A DNA stretch of 64,000 bases from Winogradskyella litoriviva (GTDB lineage: Bacteria; Bacteroidota; Bacteroidia; Flavobacteriales; Flavobacteriaceae): positions 310,001 through 374,000 of the forward strand of contig NZ_JABRWQ010000004.1 of the NCBI RefSeq assembly GCF_013249065.1, given 5' to 3'. The notes under the pieces were generated by a model that was not told where the DNA came from, searched no databases, and saw only the letters and a program-made list of their open reading frames with translations. This document shows, piece by piece, positions 46,651 to 55,783 of the stretch. The translations under genes were made by a program, and so were the position numbers. How positions within the stretch are numbered: position 1 is the first letter of the stretch; every line of letters starts with the position of its first letter.

Positions 46651-48384
46651 TTACATTTTTCTGTGTTTAAAATCTGCTTCAACCTGTTCAATTACCCAAT
46701 TTGTAATTTTAGAAGCAATTAGTCCTCTAAAAGCTGCAATTATAGGTTTTAACCACCAACGTTTTACCTTTCCTTTTAATTCTGCTTTTAATATTGCCTT
46801 TACTCTTTTCTTTATAGGTTTTTTTAAACTTTTAAAAGTTTCTGAATCAAATTTAGGGAAGTCTTCTACTTCATATTTTGTAGGATTGGTGTCACCTTCT
46901 ATTTTACTCAAATCAGGAATAATTGGCATATACATTTTAACACTTCCATCCTTTTGCTCTACATTTTTCTTAAACATAGCAATAGCTTCGTCACTTACAC
47001 CATAAAATAAGTTATTTGGGTCGTCCTTATCACATTCTAAGAAAAGTATACCTCTAAGAAAATTACGTGCATTATCTCTTCCTAGAAAAAAATCATGTTG
47101 TCTAAATTTAATATCTAAAAAACCACCAAATCCTCCTAAAGCACTAGTTGCCAATGGTGGATGATCTCTAACTTCCATTTTACCAGATTTTAATTTTCTT
47201 GGAAAAGACATTAGCTTAAATAAACCAACACCATAAGTATCACTTTGTTTATTTCTAGCTTGATTAAGTATTGTAGGTACAAGCGCACCTAAAATTCCTA
47301 TAATACTAGAAATATTATAATTTATGTCTTCCGTAGCATCAGTATCAAAAAAACTAGGAAAAGGATCTATTAAAACAGTCCCAAATTTTGGGTTATCAGT
47401 GTTAGGCTGTCCATGTTTATTAATAAGGTGACGCAATACCTCATCAAAAGGTTCATTGTTAATTGTACCTCCATCAATTGCTGTAAATTGAAAATTAGCT
47501 GTGATTTCTGGTTCTATAAATACGCCTTTTTCTTTTACTAAAGATTTTCTAACTTTTAAACTGTTATTTAAATAGCTTGTGGTAAATTCTTCATCAAAAT
47601 ATCGCGGTTTTAAACCAATAGGAAATGCGCCTGTAGCTTTCGTTACTTTTTTAAGAAAATTTCTCGATTTTAGTTGTTGCGGAAGAAATGGTAAATATTT
47701 ATTTTTATCTATTGTATCATTATAGTTTAACTTAAAATGTGCTACAACATCATGGCTACTAACTCTATGAGAAGGTGTTGCATCTAAAAATTTAGACTTA
47801 ATTCTACTTAATTTCACTTTATAATCAAGAGGTCTAAGACTTGTTAACGTTATAAGCACCCTCAAATCTTTAGACATAAAGTTAGGAAAATTATCTAAAC
47901 TCGCATCTTTTGGTAATTCATTAAAAACACGTTCTGCAATAGCATCTATAGGGTTAGAATTTAATAATGAAACGGTACCAACTTCAGGATTTATATCTGA
48001 GGTATCTAGCATTTTTTCAAACGTAGATTTACCGCTTTTAGCTTTACTGTAAAGACTTAAATCATCATCTAAAAAGACCCAACTGTCATAAAGAATATTG
48101 CCAGTTTTGGTATAAGATACTTTCTTTACAGGCTGCCAATTACCAGCATACATAGCCAAAGTTGCAATCATACCAACCATACCTCCTGCCGAGGCGCCAC
48201 CTATTGCATCTAATACAACATTGTGATTAGGAATTTGACTTTTAAGATTGTTTGTCTGTTCTTCTTTTGCCTTTTCCCATTCTGATAAGGCTTCTAAAAG
48301 ATAATCTACAAAACCTGCAGTATACGCTCCTGCTGAAACTGCTCCTGCCAGTGAAAGCCCTAAATGAAACGTTTGCTTACTCAT
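46651..48384 (-). CDS. Patatin-like phospholipase
   Basis: This 577-residue protein starts with the patatin oxyanion block GLSLAGAVSAGAYTAGFVDY and has the nucleophile elbow GGASAGGM near residue 62, while the catalytic Asp lies in IDGGTINNEPFDE near 303. A large insertion and a basic C-terminal tail (RVKAILKAELKGKVKRWWLK) suggest contact with membranes. No signal peptide is seen. It should release fatty acids from lipids; the natural substrate is unknown. Confidence 0.88.
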   Translation of the reverse strand: MSKQTFHLGLSLAGAVSAGAYTAGFVDYLLEALSEWEKAKEEQTNNLKSQIPNHNVVLDAIGGASAGGMVGMIATLAMYAGNWQPVKKVSYTKTGNILYDSWVFLDDDLSLYSKAKSGKSTFEKMLDTSDINPEVGTVSLLNSNPIDAIAERVFNELPKDASLDNFPNFMSKDLRVLITLTSLRPLDYKVKLSRIKSKFLDATPSHRVSSHDVVAHFKLNYNDTIDKNKYLPFLPQQLKSRNFLKKVTKATGAFPIGLKPRYFDEEFTTSYLNNSLKVRKSLVKEKGVFIEPEITANFQFTAIDGGTINNEPFDEVLRHLINKHGQPNTDNPKFGTVLIDPFPSFFDTDATEDINYNISSIIGILGALVPTILNQARNKQSDTYGVGLFKLMSFPRKLKSGKMEVRDHPPLATSALGGFGGFLDIKFRQHDFFLGRDNARNFLRGILFLECDKDDPNNLFYGVSDEAIAMFKKNVEQKDGSVKMYMPIIPDLSKIEGDTNPTKYEVEDFPKFDSETFKSLKKPIKKRVKAILKAELKGKVKRWWLKPIIAAFRGLIASKITNWVIEQVEADFKHRKM

Positions 48385-48473
48385 TTGGTATCTAATTTAC
48401 TCACTATTTAAATTCTATTTACTTAGATCTAAAACTAAATATACAGTAATAGTTTTAAATTAAGCATACAAAA

Positions 48474-48502
48474 AAACGTCCTGAATTAGATCTAGGACGT
48501 TT
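48474..48502 (-). terminator. Intrinsic terminator after the intradiol-dioxygenase-like gene
   Basis: A 9-bp stem AAACGTCCT / AGGACGTTT with an 11-base loop lies 34 bp past the stop at 48537. On the minus strand it is followed by TTTTGTATGC, a short U-tract. It should end that gene before the patatin gene. Confidence 0.75.
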
Positions 48503-48536
48503 ATAATCAAAATTATTTTATGAGTTTCTCTTAAAT

Positions 48537-49121
48537 TTATGAATCCGCTTTTAAAACAATATCACGGTGAGCAACAAGAATTCCTTCTTCCGTATTTAAT
48601 TTTAATATTCTAGTTGGGTCTCCTTTCTTTGCCATTCGTTTTCTACAAGTTTTTGTAAGCAATGGATCTTCATCAAATAAAAAAGTTTCTACTTCATATG
48701 CATCTCTAGAAGGTTCTTTTATCATAGGATACAATTGTTGTAATTGGTTGTATCTTCTATCACCTCCTGGAACAAATGTATAAAATGTATAGCGACCATC
48801 TGCATCCGTTTTTATCCAACCTCTATGGTTTACATAGTTAGTATCATTATTTTCTCTTAAATCAAAATCACCATTTTCATCTGGTTGTTCCACGTAAAGT
48901 ATAACATCTTTAGCTGGTGTAATACCATCACTTTTATAAATAACACCAGTAAGCTTAAGCTTATTTACTTTAGATTCAAAATCTGGGATAGTGTCTATAT
49001 TACTCAAATTAGATTCTATATAATTATAAATAGGAAGTTTTAAGCTAGAATCTTGTGAAAAAATAAAATTGCTTGTGCTTAGAACACAAATTAAAATAAT
49101 TAAAGAAAATGTCTTTTTCAT
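48537..49121 (-). CDS. Secreted intradiol-dioxygenase-like protein lacking the histidine iron ligands
   Basis: This 194-residue protein starts MKKTFSLIILICVLSTSNF with a signal peptide ending in FSQ. The mature part has the intradiol ring-cleavage dioxygenase pattern: LKLTGVIYKSDGITPAKDVIL, YVEQPDENGDF, GWIKTDADGRYTFYTFVPGG and FLFDEDPLLT. In active relatives the block before PMIKEP carries HIH, the two iron histidines; here it reads QLYPMIKEP. It probably keeps the fold without the chemistry. The ATG at 49121 is chosen because it begins the signal peptide. Confidence 0.78.
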   Translation of the reverse strand: MKKTFSLIILICVLSTSNFIFSQDSSLKLPIYNYIESNLSNIDTIPDFESKVNKLKLTGVIYKSDGITPAKDVILYVEQPDENGDFDLRENNDTNYVNHRGWIKTDADGRYTFYTFVPGGDRRYNQLQQLYPMIKEPSRDAYEVETFLFDEDPLLTKTCRKRMAKKGDPTRILKLNTEEGILVAHRDIVLKADS

Positions 49122-49696
49122 AATAATGTAGATTAAGATTACATCAAAATTCAAACATTTTAATACCAAACCCATAAAAATCTTATCAATGCGATATTTT
49201 TACGATAAACCGAAATTGAAAACTTATAATTCCGACGAAGGACCATTTTTTATTTAATTCTATTTTAAATTTTGAATCTCGAAATCATTATTTTACATGA
49301 ATAATCTTTAAATTAAAAACTGAATCGCTTTAAAAAAGATAAAAAAATTTATATCAATAAAGTTAAATAAATGAACTTTTAGATTGAAATATGTCCTTGT
49401 TTTTTCAAAATTATTGATTCTATTTTAAGGCTATTAATATGCATTTTAGGAGATTAAAAAAGCATGTAATTCTTGCAGATTTTTGTAAAAATTTATTGAT
49501 TCTGCTAGAATTTCATTTCTAAATACAAAATTGTATTTCAACGATAAAAACTGCGTTTTATCAGCAAAATCAACACTTTAACCAATATTTTTGATATTTA
49601 ATCGATAAATATTTTATAAAAAAACCTTCATTTTAATTGTTTTTTTTAAATAATTGTATAGATTTGCCTTAATAAGAATAAATAATAAGCCTAATT
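49122..49696. other. 575-bp non-coding gap with a promoter at its right end
   Basis: The stretch is very AT-rich and shows no reading frame of note on either strand. It holds the 5' region of the dioxygenase-like gene on the left and the promoter of the small secreted protein gene on the right. It also marks the change from core genes to the surface-protein locus. Confidence 0.5.
49637..49666 (+). promoter_or_regulatory. Promoter of the small secreted protein gene
   Basis: TTG (49637-49639), a 19-bp spacer and TAGATTTG (49659-49666) match the Bacteroidota promoter form 30 bp before the ATG at 49697. Confidence 0.7.
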
Positions 49697-50149
49697 ATGA
49701 AACTAAAATTTACTTTATTTAGTGTACTTTTTTCACTAATAATAACAATGGGATTTGCTCAAAAAAATAAGGAATCTCAAAGCATTATTAGTGGTAAAGT
49801 AAATATTTCTAAATACCATAGTCGTGAAGATTTAAAAGAAATGGATAAAGGTGAGTTATTAACTTTATATATAGAGCGAATAGAAGTTATTGTTAATATA
49901 TTACCAAATATTGCATTTGCTACTAAACCAGGAGTAACTATGGAATCTTTAGGGATTCCTGAAACAAAAGACAACAAAAAAGCATTGGAAGATAATATTG
50001 AAGCTTCAGAAACTTATTTTGAAAGTACAATTGAATTTCAAAAATCAATATTACCTTATTCAGATACAACAGATTTAATTGCTGCAATCTTGTTCTATGA
50101 ATCTACTTTAAAAGCATTACATACGTACGAAGATTACAAAAAAGATTAG
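49697..50149 (+). CDS. Small secreted protein of unknown function
   Basis: This 150-residue protein has a signal peptide ending in MGFAQ and a mostly helical, acidic mature part (HSREDLKEMDKGELLTLYIE near 37-56) that contains no cysteine. It has its own promoter and terminator, so it is a single-gene unit. I do not recognise a family. It sits just ahead of the gliding/type IX surface genes, and that is all the context says. Confidence 0.75.
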   Translation: MKLKFTLFSVLFSLIITMGFAQKNKESQSIISGKVNISKYHSREDLKEMDKGELLTLYIERIEVIVNILPNIAFATKPGVTMESLGIPETKDNKKALEDNIEASETYFESTIEFQKSILPYSDTTDLIAAILFYESTLKALHTYEDYKKD

Positions 50150-50176
50150 TTAGTTTTATTTATTATAGTGTTTAAG

Positions 50177-50198
50177 CCTTGACTTTAAAAAGTCAAGG
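50177..50198 (+). terminator. Intrinsic terminator after the small secreted protein gene
   Basis: A stem CCTTGACTTT / AAAGTCAAGG, with outer 8 bp sound, is followed by TTTTTTTGC. It lies 28 bp past the stop at 50149 and isolates this gene from the surface locus. Confidence 0.85.
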
Positions 50199-50411
50199 TT
50201 TTTTTGCTTATATATTTAAAAAACAGCACGTTACATTTTAATCTATTAAAAGTAAATAAACCATACAAAAGCATTTTAATTGTAAGAAAAAATATGCAAA
50301 CAATATAATTTTGTGTATTTTGTCGATATTATTTGTGTTTCATGGAATTTTATTCTATTTTTGAGCCTAATAGTAAAATGCCCCTTAAATCTATTAAAGA
50401 ATTACCTAATT

Positions 50412-51725
50412 ATGAAAAAAATTACTCTTACTACGATTATTGTTTTTTTTGTATTTATCAATATAAATGCACAGCAAGAAAAAGGAATAACTGGTTACGA
50501 AAACTGGTTAGATACTTGGACGGACTTTAAGCCTAATAAAGCTAGCTACGATGAGCCAACTCAAATACTTTCTGGAGATATTGCAGAAAACACAACATTA
50601 AACAAAAGAAATATTTATTTGTTACTAGGTGAAGTTTATGTTATGAACAATGCTACACTAACTATAGAGCCTGGAACAATAATTCTTGGAGATTACGAAA
50701 CCAATGGTTCTTTAACCATTAGTAGAGGATCTAAAATAAATGCGGTTGGTACACCAACTGACCCTATAATTTTTACTTCGAGCAGAACTGATAAAAAATC
50801 TGGAGATTGGGGCGGAATTTTTATTCTTGGTAATGCTCCAATTAATACTTTCGGAAATGTTAGTTCCATAAATTACGGATTAAACCCGTCTTCAACTGAA
50901 AATATTAGTTATGGTGGAGACGAAATAGAAAGCGATTCTGGTCATTTAGAATATGTTAGAGTAGAATATTCAGGAAAAAGAACTAAAAATTTTGGAAATT
51001 ATAACGGAATCACCATTGCTGCAATTGGAGAACAAACTATTATAAAAAATGTAATGGTTAGTTATTCTGATGGTAACTCTTTTAATATTTTAGGTGGCAA
51101 TCCTAATTTATCTCATACAGTTTCTTACCGATCTAGTAGAAATGATTATAGTTTTAACTATGGTGCTCAGTGCAGTATTAAAAATGCTTTAGCAATACGA
51201 TCTCCATATGTTTCTAGTGCAGATGGATCAAGATGTATGTATATTAAATCTTATGATTTAAAGGAAAATGCAGATGCAGACAAGAATTTAACTTATGTAC
51301 ATGCTGAGAATCTTACATTAGTTAATGTGAGTAATGATTTAAAATCAGATATTAATGTTGGTTTGGTACAAGAAGCTATTTTTATTGGAGAAGATGTATC
51401 ATTTCATATTAATAAAAGTGTAATATCAGGTTTTAAACCTGCCGTTTATTTTGATAGCAAACTGGCTATCAACAGTGTAAATCTTGATAGAATAAAATTT
51501 ACAAATTCATATTTTAATAATTGTGAGGGTAATATTTTTAGAAAAAACTACCAAAACAACGACGACTTAGAAAGTTGGTATGGTAGTAGAGCTTTTAACA
51601 ACGTATATTCTAAGGGTCCAGATTCTGAAACTTTTATTGATGCAAATAACAGTAGGTATCCAGATTTTAGATTAAGAATTAATAAAATTATCGCGTCTAA
51701 CGATATTATTCAAGATGATGAATAA
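50412..51725 (+). CDS. Secreted beta-helix-type surface protein
   Basis: This 437-residue protein starts MKKITLTTIIVFFVFINI with a signal peptide ending in NAQ. The mature part has the repeating short strands of a right-handed beta-helix: LTIEPGTIILGDYETNGSL, SRGSKINAVGTPTDPIIFTS, WGGIFILGNAPIN, and HLEYVRVEYSG. Bacteroidota proteins of this kind are often secreted by the type IX system, but no C-terminal sorting domain is obvious here. The ATG at 50412 begins the signal peptide; the longer frame adds an unlikely 33 residues. The downstream gene starts 58 bp later. Confidence 0.78.
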   Translation: MKKITLTTIIVFFVFININAQQEKGITGYENWLDTWTDFKPNKASYDEPTQILSGDIAENTTLNKRNIYLLLGEVYVMNNATLTIEPGTIILGDYETNGSLTISRGSKINAVGTPTDPIIFTSSRTDKKSGDWGGIFILGNAPINTFGNVSSINYGLNPSSTENISYGGDEIESDSGHLEYVRVEYSGKRTKNFGNYNGITIAAIGEQTIIKNVMVSYSDGNSFNILGGNPNLSHTVSYRSSRNDYSFNYGAQCSIKNALAIRSPYVSSADGSRCMYIKSYDLKENADADKNLTYVHAENLTLVNVSNDLKSDINVGLVQEAIFIGEDVSFHINKSVISGFKPAVYFDSKLAINSVNLDRIKFTNSYFNNCEGNIFRKNYQNNDDLESWYGSRAFNNVYSKGPDSETFIDANNSRYPDFRLRINKIIASNDIIQDDE

Positions 51726-51783
51726 AGAAATTAAAAATGATATCTCAACAAATCATTAATAAAGATTAACAAAAGCAAACCTA

Positions 51784-53250
51784 ATGTTTATAACTAATAA
51801 TTTAAAACGTTTATTATTTGGACTTTGCCTTGTTGCTATATCTATGCAACAAGGGTTAAACGCGCAAATAGTTATTGGTACACCAAACCTTGGTTTTACG
51901 CAAGCATGTGCAAATGAAAACTTTAATTCATTTAGTACTACTTTCATTTTTTCGCCAGAGACAGGTTTATATCCATCAAATAAATTTTCGGTAGAATTAT
52001 CCGATTCAGAAGGTGATTTCACTAATTCTGTAATTATTTATTCATCTACTCCTGGTTCTATAACAACTTCTCCTGCAACATTAGAATTCTCTTTACCAGA
52101 GGATACATCTGGAGAAAATTATAAAATTAGAATTGTAAGTAGTGCTCCAATTGCAACTAGTTCTAGCTCAGAAGCTTTTGCGGCTTATTACAAGCCTCAA
52201 GATTCTCCTTTTAGCATTAATCATTTAGTTTCATCAGCCGCATTTTGTACTGGAGGTAGTTATGTATTGAGTATTGATAATCCTGGTACCGGAAACAATG
52301 ACTCTCCTCTACTTTACCCTAATCTTAATTTTAAATGGTATAGAGAAACTAGCCCTACAACTTTTGAGTATGTAGCAGAAGGTCAAACCTTAAATGTAAC
52401 GACAGAAGGCACATATTTTGCAAGAACTGATTATGGTAGCTGTACTTCAGATTCTTTTTCAAATAGAGTTTCTATTATAGAAGTGACTTCTGGAGAAGCA
52501 AATGCATTAATAGTCTCAAGTTTAGGAAATCCATATTGTCCTGGAGAAGGCACTACAACACTAAGCACTTTGGTTGGCAATACATATCAATGGTATAAAG
52601 ATGGTGAATTAATTGAAGGAGCCACTTCGCAAATGTATCAAACAAATGAATCTGGAATCTTCTCTGTTCAGGTAGATTTAGGAGATTGCTCTGCAAATGG
52701 TTCAATAGATTTAGTAAGCCAACTATTTGAGAGCAGTATAGATGTGCCAGAAATAATTGATACACTAGAAGGGTATCCTTTAGAAATTAATATTATTGAT
52801 AATGCCATTAGCCCACAATACTCTTGGTATTTAGATGGTGTTTTATTACCTAATGTTACAGGACCTACATATGAAACTGATGTGTTTGGTGACTACACAG
52901 TAGTAATATCCGAAACATCAGGATGTGTAATTTCTGTAGAGTATAATTTCACAATACAAGAATCTGTAGACTTTTTCCCAGATGTAGATAAAATCCCTAA
53001 TGTTATCAGTCCTAATGGTGATGGCATTAATGATACTTGGATAATTCCTCAGATATATCATATAGAAGATACTAATACAGAAGTTATAATAATGGATAAT
53101 AAAGGTAACATTGTTTTAAAAACTATTTCATACCAAAATAATTGGCCTGAAGTTGATTTAAACCTTAGCAGTGTTAACCAGGTATATTATTACATCATTA
53201 CAACTGAAGATAAAAAAACAAAAAAAGGATCAATAACCGTAGTAAAATAA
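51784..53250 (+). CDS. Secreted protein with Ig-like repeats and a gliding-motility-type C-terminal sorting domain
   Basis: This 488-residue protein has a signal peptide ending in LNAQ, several PKD/Ig-like repeats (for example QWYKDGELIEGATSQMYQT near 261 and YSWYLDGVLLPNVTGPTYE near 342), and a C-terminal type B sorting domain with PNVISPNGDGINDTW near 402 and closing strand KKGSITVVK. Such domains direct export by the type IX secretion system, and cargo with them usually pairs with a SprF-like protein. The SprF-family gene starts 1 bp after its stop. It resembles the small SprC/SprD-like partners of SprB loci. Confidence 0.86.
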   Translation: MFITNNLKRLLFGLCLVAISMQQGLNAQIVIGTPNLGFTQACANENFNSFSTTFIFSPETGLYPSNKFSVELSDSEGDFTNSVIIYSSTPGSITTSPATLEFSLPEDTSGENYKIRIVSSAPIATSSSSEAFAAYYKPQDSPFSINHLVSSAAFCTGGSYVLSIDNPGTGNNDSPLLYPNLNFKWYRETSPTTFEYVAEGQTLNVTTEGTYFARTDYGSCTSDSFSNRVSIIEVTSGEANALIVSSLGNPYCPGEGTTTLSTLVGNTYQWYKDGELIEGATSQMYQTNESGIFSVQVDLGDCSANGSIDLVSQLFESSIDVPEIIDTLEGYPLEINIIDNAISPQYSWYLDGVLLPNVTGPTYETDVFGDYTVVISETSGCVISVEYNFTIQESVDFFPDVDKIPNVISPNGDGINDTWIIPQIYHIEDTNTEVIIMDNKGNIVLKTISYQNNWPEVDLNLSSVNQVYYYIITTEDKKTKKGSITVVK

Positions 53251-53251
53251 T

Positions 53252-55714
53252 ATGAAAAGATTTTTACTCTTATTATTATGTATTTGTTCTTTACAGAATA
53301 TCTATTCGCAAGAAGAAGATGCTGACGGTGTCGTTTCATTAAATATTCCTGCCAGAAATTCTTTAACTTTTAACAGATTTAATATTAATCCAACATTTAG
53401 TTTTGTAAGAGAACAATCTAAAACCATTAGTTTTAATAATAAAAGAGAATGGGTACAATTTGAAAATGCACCACTCACCTACTTCGGTAGTTATTCTGGA
53501 AGGTTTGCAGAAAATATTGGTGCTGGTATTGGCGTTTTTAAGCAAAATTATGGTGTGTTAACTACATTTGGTGGTATGCTTAACTTTGCATACAATGCTA
53601 GAGTTGGTAGCGTTAACAACCTTACGTTTGGTTTAAATGTAGGTGCTTATAAAAGTGGAATAAACACAGCAGACGTAGTTACAAACTTCGACGATCCATC
53701 CTTACAAAATGTACCAGAACATACTTTATTAACTATAAATCCAGGAATAAATTTTGGGTTAGAATATTTAGATTTTGGGTTATCCATTAACAATATGGTA
53801 ATGTATAACTTTAAAACATCTTCTGTAGTTGATGTAAATCCAGAACAGAGTCTTGTCGGTCATATTATGTATACTGGCTATATGGATAGCAAAGGCTTTT
53901 TTGATGAAAGCAAATTTACAGGATTGTTAAAATCAGAAATTTACGAAGACAAAACCATTATTTCTGCTTTAGCAATGATTACTGTTCCTAAAGGATTCTG
54001 GTTTCAAGGTGGATATAATTCAGTTTATGGTGCTTCTGCAGGTGTAGGTCTTAATATAACCAAAAATATAGCATTAGAATATAATTTTGAAAATGCCATA
54101 GGAAAGTTAAATGTTTTAGGAAATTCTCACGACTTCACTATTGCCTATCGTTTTGAAAATAATAATTATTATGATTATAGTCCACAAGATGAGCTAACAG
54201 GTATTTTAGAAAATGATAATAAGAGGCGTAAAATTTTAAAAGCTAAATCAGAGGAAGCGAAAGCTAAAAAAGCTGAAGAAAAGAAGAAAGCCTTAGCTGC
54301 TAGAGAAGAAGCTGAAGCAAAAGCTAAAGTTATTGCAGAACAAAAAGCTAAAGAAGAAGCCGAAGCAAAAGCTAAATTAATTGCTGAACAAAAAGCTAAA
54401 GAAGAAGCTGAAGCAAAAGCAAAACTAAATGCTGAACAAAAAGCTAAAGAAGAAGCCGAAGCAAAAGCAAAACTAATCGCTGAACAAAAAGCTAAAGAAG
54501 AAGCCGAAGCAAAAGCTAAACTAATTGCTGAACAAAAAGCTAAAGAAGAAGCCGAAGCAAAAGCACAACTAATTGCTGAACAAAAAGCTAAAGAAGAAGC
54601 TGAAGCAAAAGCTAAACTAATTGCTGAACAAAAAGCTAAAGAAGAAGCCGAAGCAAAAGCTATACTAATCGCTGAACAAAAAGCTAAGGAAGAAACTGAA
54701 GCAAAAGCAAAACTAATCGCTGAACAAAAAGCTAAAGAAGAAGCTGAAGCAAAAGCTAAACTAATCGCTGAACAAAAAGCTAAGGAAGAAGCCGAAGCAA
54801 TTGCAGAATCTCAAATCGATGAAAATCTAACTGTAGAAGCAACTGATGAACTTGCTAAGTCAATGAAAAATATTGCAAATTCAACAGAAAATTCTAAAGA
54901 ATCACAGAATGAACTATTAAAAAGATTTAATGAAATTGTTGATATTAAAAATGAAGATCTTAAAAGTCTTAAAGAAGAAAATGATCTAGGTGATCAAGGT
55001 ATTACGGTAGAACCTAGACCCTTTAAAAGTGTTACAGCAGAAAACAATGAACTTAGTGCTGTTATGAAAGACTTAGAAAAAGTTATCAACTCTAGAAATG
55101 ATAAAATAGATGAATTAAAAGAATTATATAATGAACGATCAGAAATTGATGAATACGCATTAGATGAAGTTAATTTATTTTACAAAAATGAAATAGATAA
55201 ATTAAAGTCAGAACAACAAAAAGCAATTGATGCTAAAATAGAATTAGATGCTAGGCTAGAAACAATAAGAATAGCAACAGAATTCGAAAAAAGAAGACGT
55301 ATTAAACGTGCTGCTTTTAACAGTGAAGAAGACAGGTATAACCAAGACCGCTCTTTATTGCAAAATATTAAGAAAACAACATCCTTAAATGAAACTGCAT
55401 ACACAGCTGAAGATTTTGATTCAGGTGAAGATTTAGGTAATAGTATAGTTATCCTTAAAAATATAAAAAACGTAGAAAGCGGATATTATATAATTATAGC
55501 AGTACATAGCGATGTAACCAGAAGAAATGACTTTGTAACAAAAGTAGTTTCTGCAGGTAGAACTGATATTGATTTCTTTCATGATGTAAGTACTAGCAAG
55601 TATTACATATTCTATGAAAAATTCAATAATATTCAAGATGCAAATAATGCCCTAAAAAATAAAGGAAATAGACCGTACAACAATAAAATGTCAATAGTGA
55701 AAATTGAAAATTAA
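53252..55714 (+). CDS. PorP/SprF-family type IX secretion protein with a repeat coiled-coil and C-terminal SPOR-like region
   Basis: This 820-residue protein has a signal peptide ending in IYSQ, then a PorP/SprF beta-barrel (about 20-310: NIPARNSLTFNRFNINPTFS, GFWFQGGYNSVYGASAGVG, closing DFTIAYRFENNNYY). A long Ala/Glu/Lys coiled-coil of 16-residue repeats follows (about 354-513), then charged helices, and a C-terminal region (about 735-820, GYYIIIAVHSDVTRRNDFV) that looks SPOR-like and could bind peptidoglycan. PorP/SprF proteins help type B sorting-domain cargo across the outer membrane; the extension may tie the barrel to the cell wall. It is 1 bp after the upstream gene. Confidence 0.85.
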   Translation: MKRFLLLLLCICSLQNIYSQEEDADGVVSLNIPARNSLTFNRFNINPTFSFVREQSKTISFNNKREWVQFENAPLTYFGSYSGRFAENIGAGIGVFKQNYGVLTTFGGMLNFAYNARVGSVNNLTFGLNVGAYKSGINTADVVTNFDDPSLQNVPEHTLLTINPGINFGLEYLDFGLSINNMVMYNFKTSSVVDVNPEQSLVGHIMYTGYMDSKGFFDESKFTGLLKSEIYEDKTIISALAMITVPKGFWFQGGYNSVYGASAGVGLNITKNIALEYNFENAIGKLNVLGNSHDFTIAYRFENNNYYDYSPQDELTGILENDNKRRKILKAKSEEAKAKKAEEKKKALAAREEAEAKAKVIAEQKAKEEAEAKAKLIAEQKAKEEAEAKAKLNAEQKAKEEAEAKAKLIAEQKAKEEAEAKAKLIAEQKAKEEAEAKAQLIAEQKAKEEAEAKAKLIAEQKAKEEAEAKAILIAEQKAKEETEAKAKLIAEQKAKEEAEAKAKLIAEQKAKEEAEAIAESQIDENLTVEATDELAKSMKNIANSTENSKESQNELLKRFNEIVDIKNEDLKSLKEENDLGDQGITVEPRPFKSVTAENNELSAVMKDLEKVINSRNDKIDELKELYNERSEIDEYALDEVNLFYKNEIDKLKSEQQKAIDAKIELDARLETIRIATEFEKRRRIKRAAFNSEEDRYNQDRSLLQNIKKTTSLNETAYTAEDFDSGEDLGNSIVILKNIKNVESGYYIIIAVHSDVTRRNDFVTKVVSAGRTDIDFFHDVSTSKYYIFYEKFNNIQDANNALKNKGNRPYNNKMSIVKIEN
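54311..54790 (+). repeat. Ten in-frame 48-bp tandem repeats in the PorP/SprF-family gene
   Basis: The array is exactly 10 x 48 bp and encodes ten copies of AEAKAKLIAEQKAKEE with few changes (KVI, KLN, QLI, ILI and one TEA start). An eleventh copy breaks off at AEA. Synonymous differences such as GCT/GCC and ATT/ATC are scattered among copies. It is coding and should form a long helix or coiled-coil. Confidence 0.95.
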
Positions 55715-55729
55715 TAGAAGTTAAGCCTT

Positions 55730-55767
55730 TTTCATTTTATTCTTTCGCCCCAAAGGATAAAATGAAA
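55730..55767 (+). promoter_or_regulatory. Intercistronic hairpin between the SprF-family and SprB-like genes
   Basis: A 16-bp stem TTTCATTTTATTCTTT / AAAGGATAAAATGAAA, with one G-T pair, and loop CGCCCC fills most of the 69-bp gap. No U-tract follows (TATTAAATT), so it is not a standard terminator. It may stabilise or process the mRNA, or lower expression of the giant gene relative to its partner. Confidence 0.65.
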
Positions 55768-55783
55768 TATTAAATTATTTACC

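Noticed and set aside
54311..54790. CRISPR-like tandem array
   Set aside because: The repeats are contiguous without spacers and keep one reading frame; they are coding.
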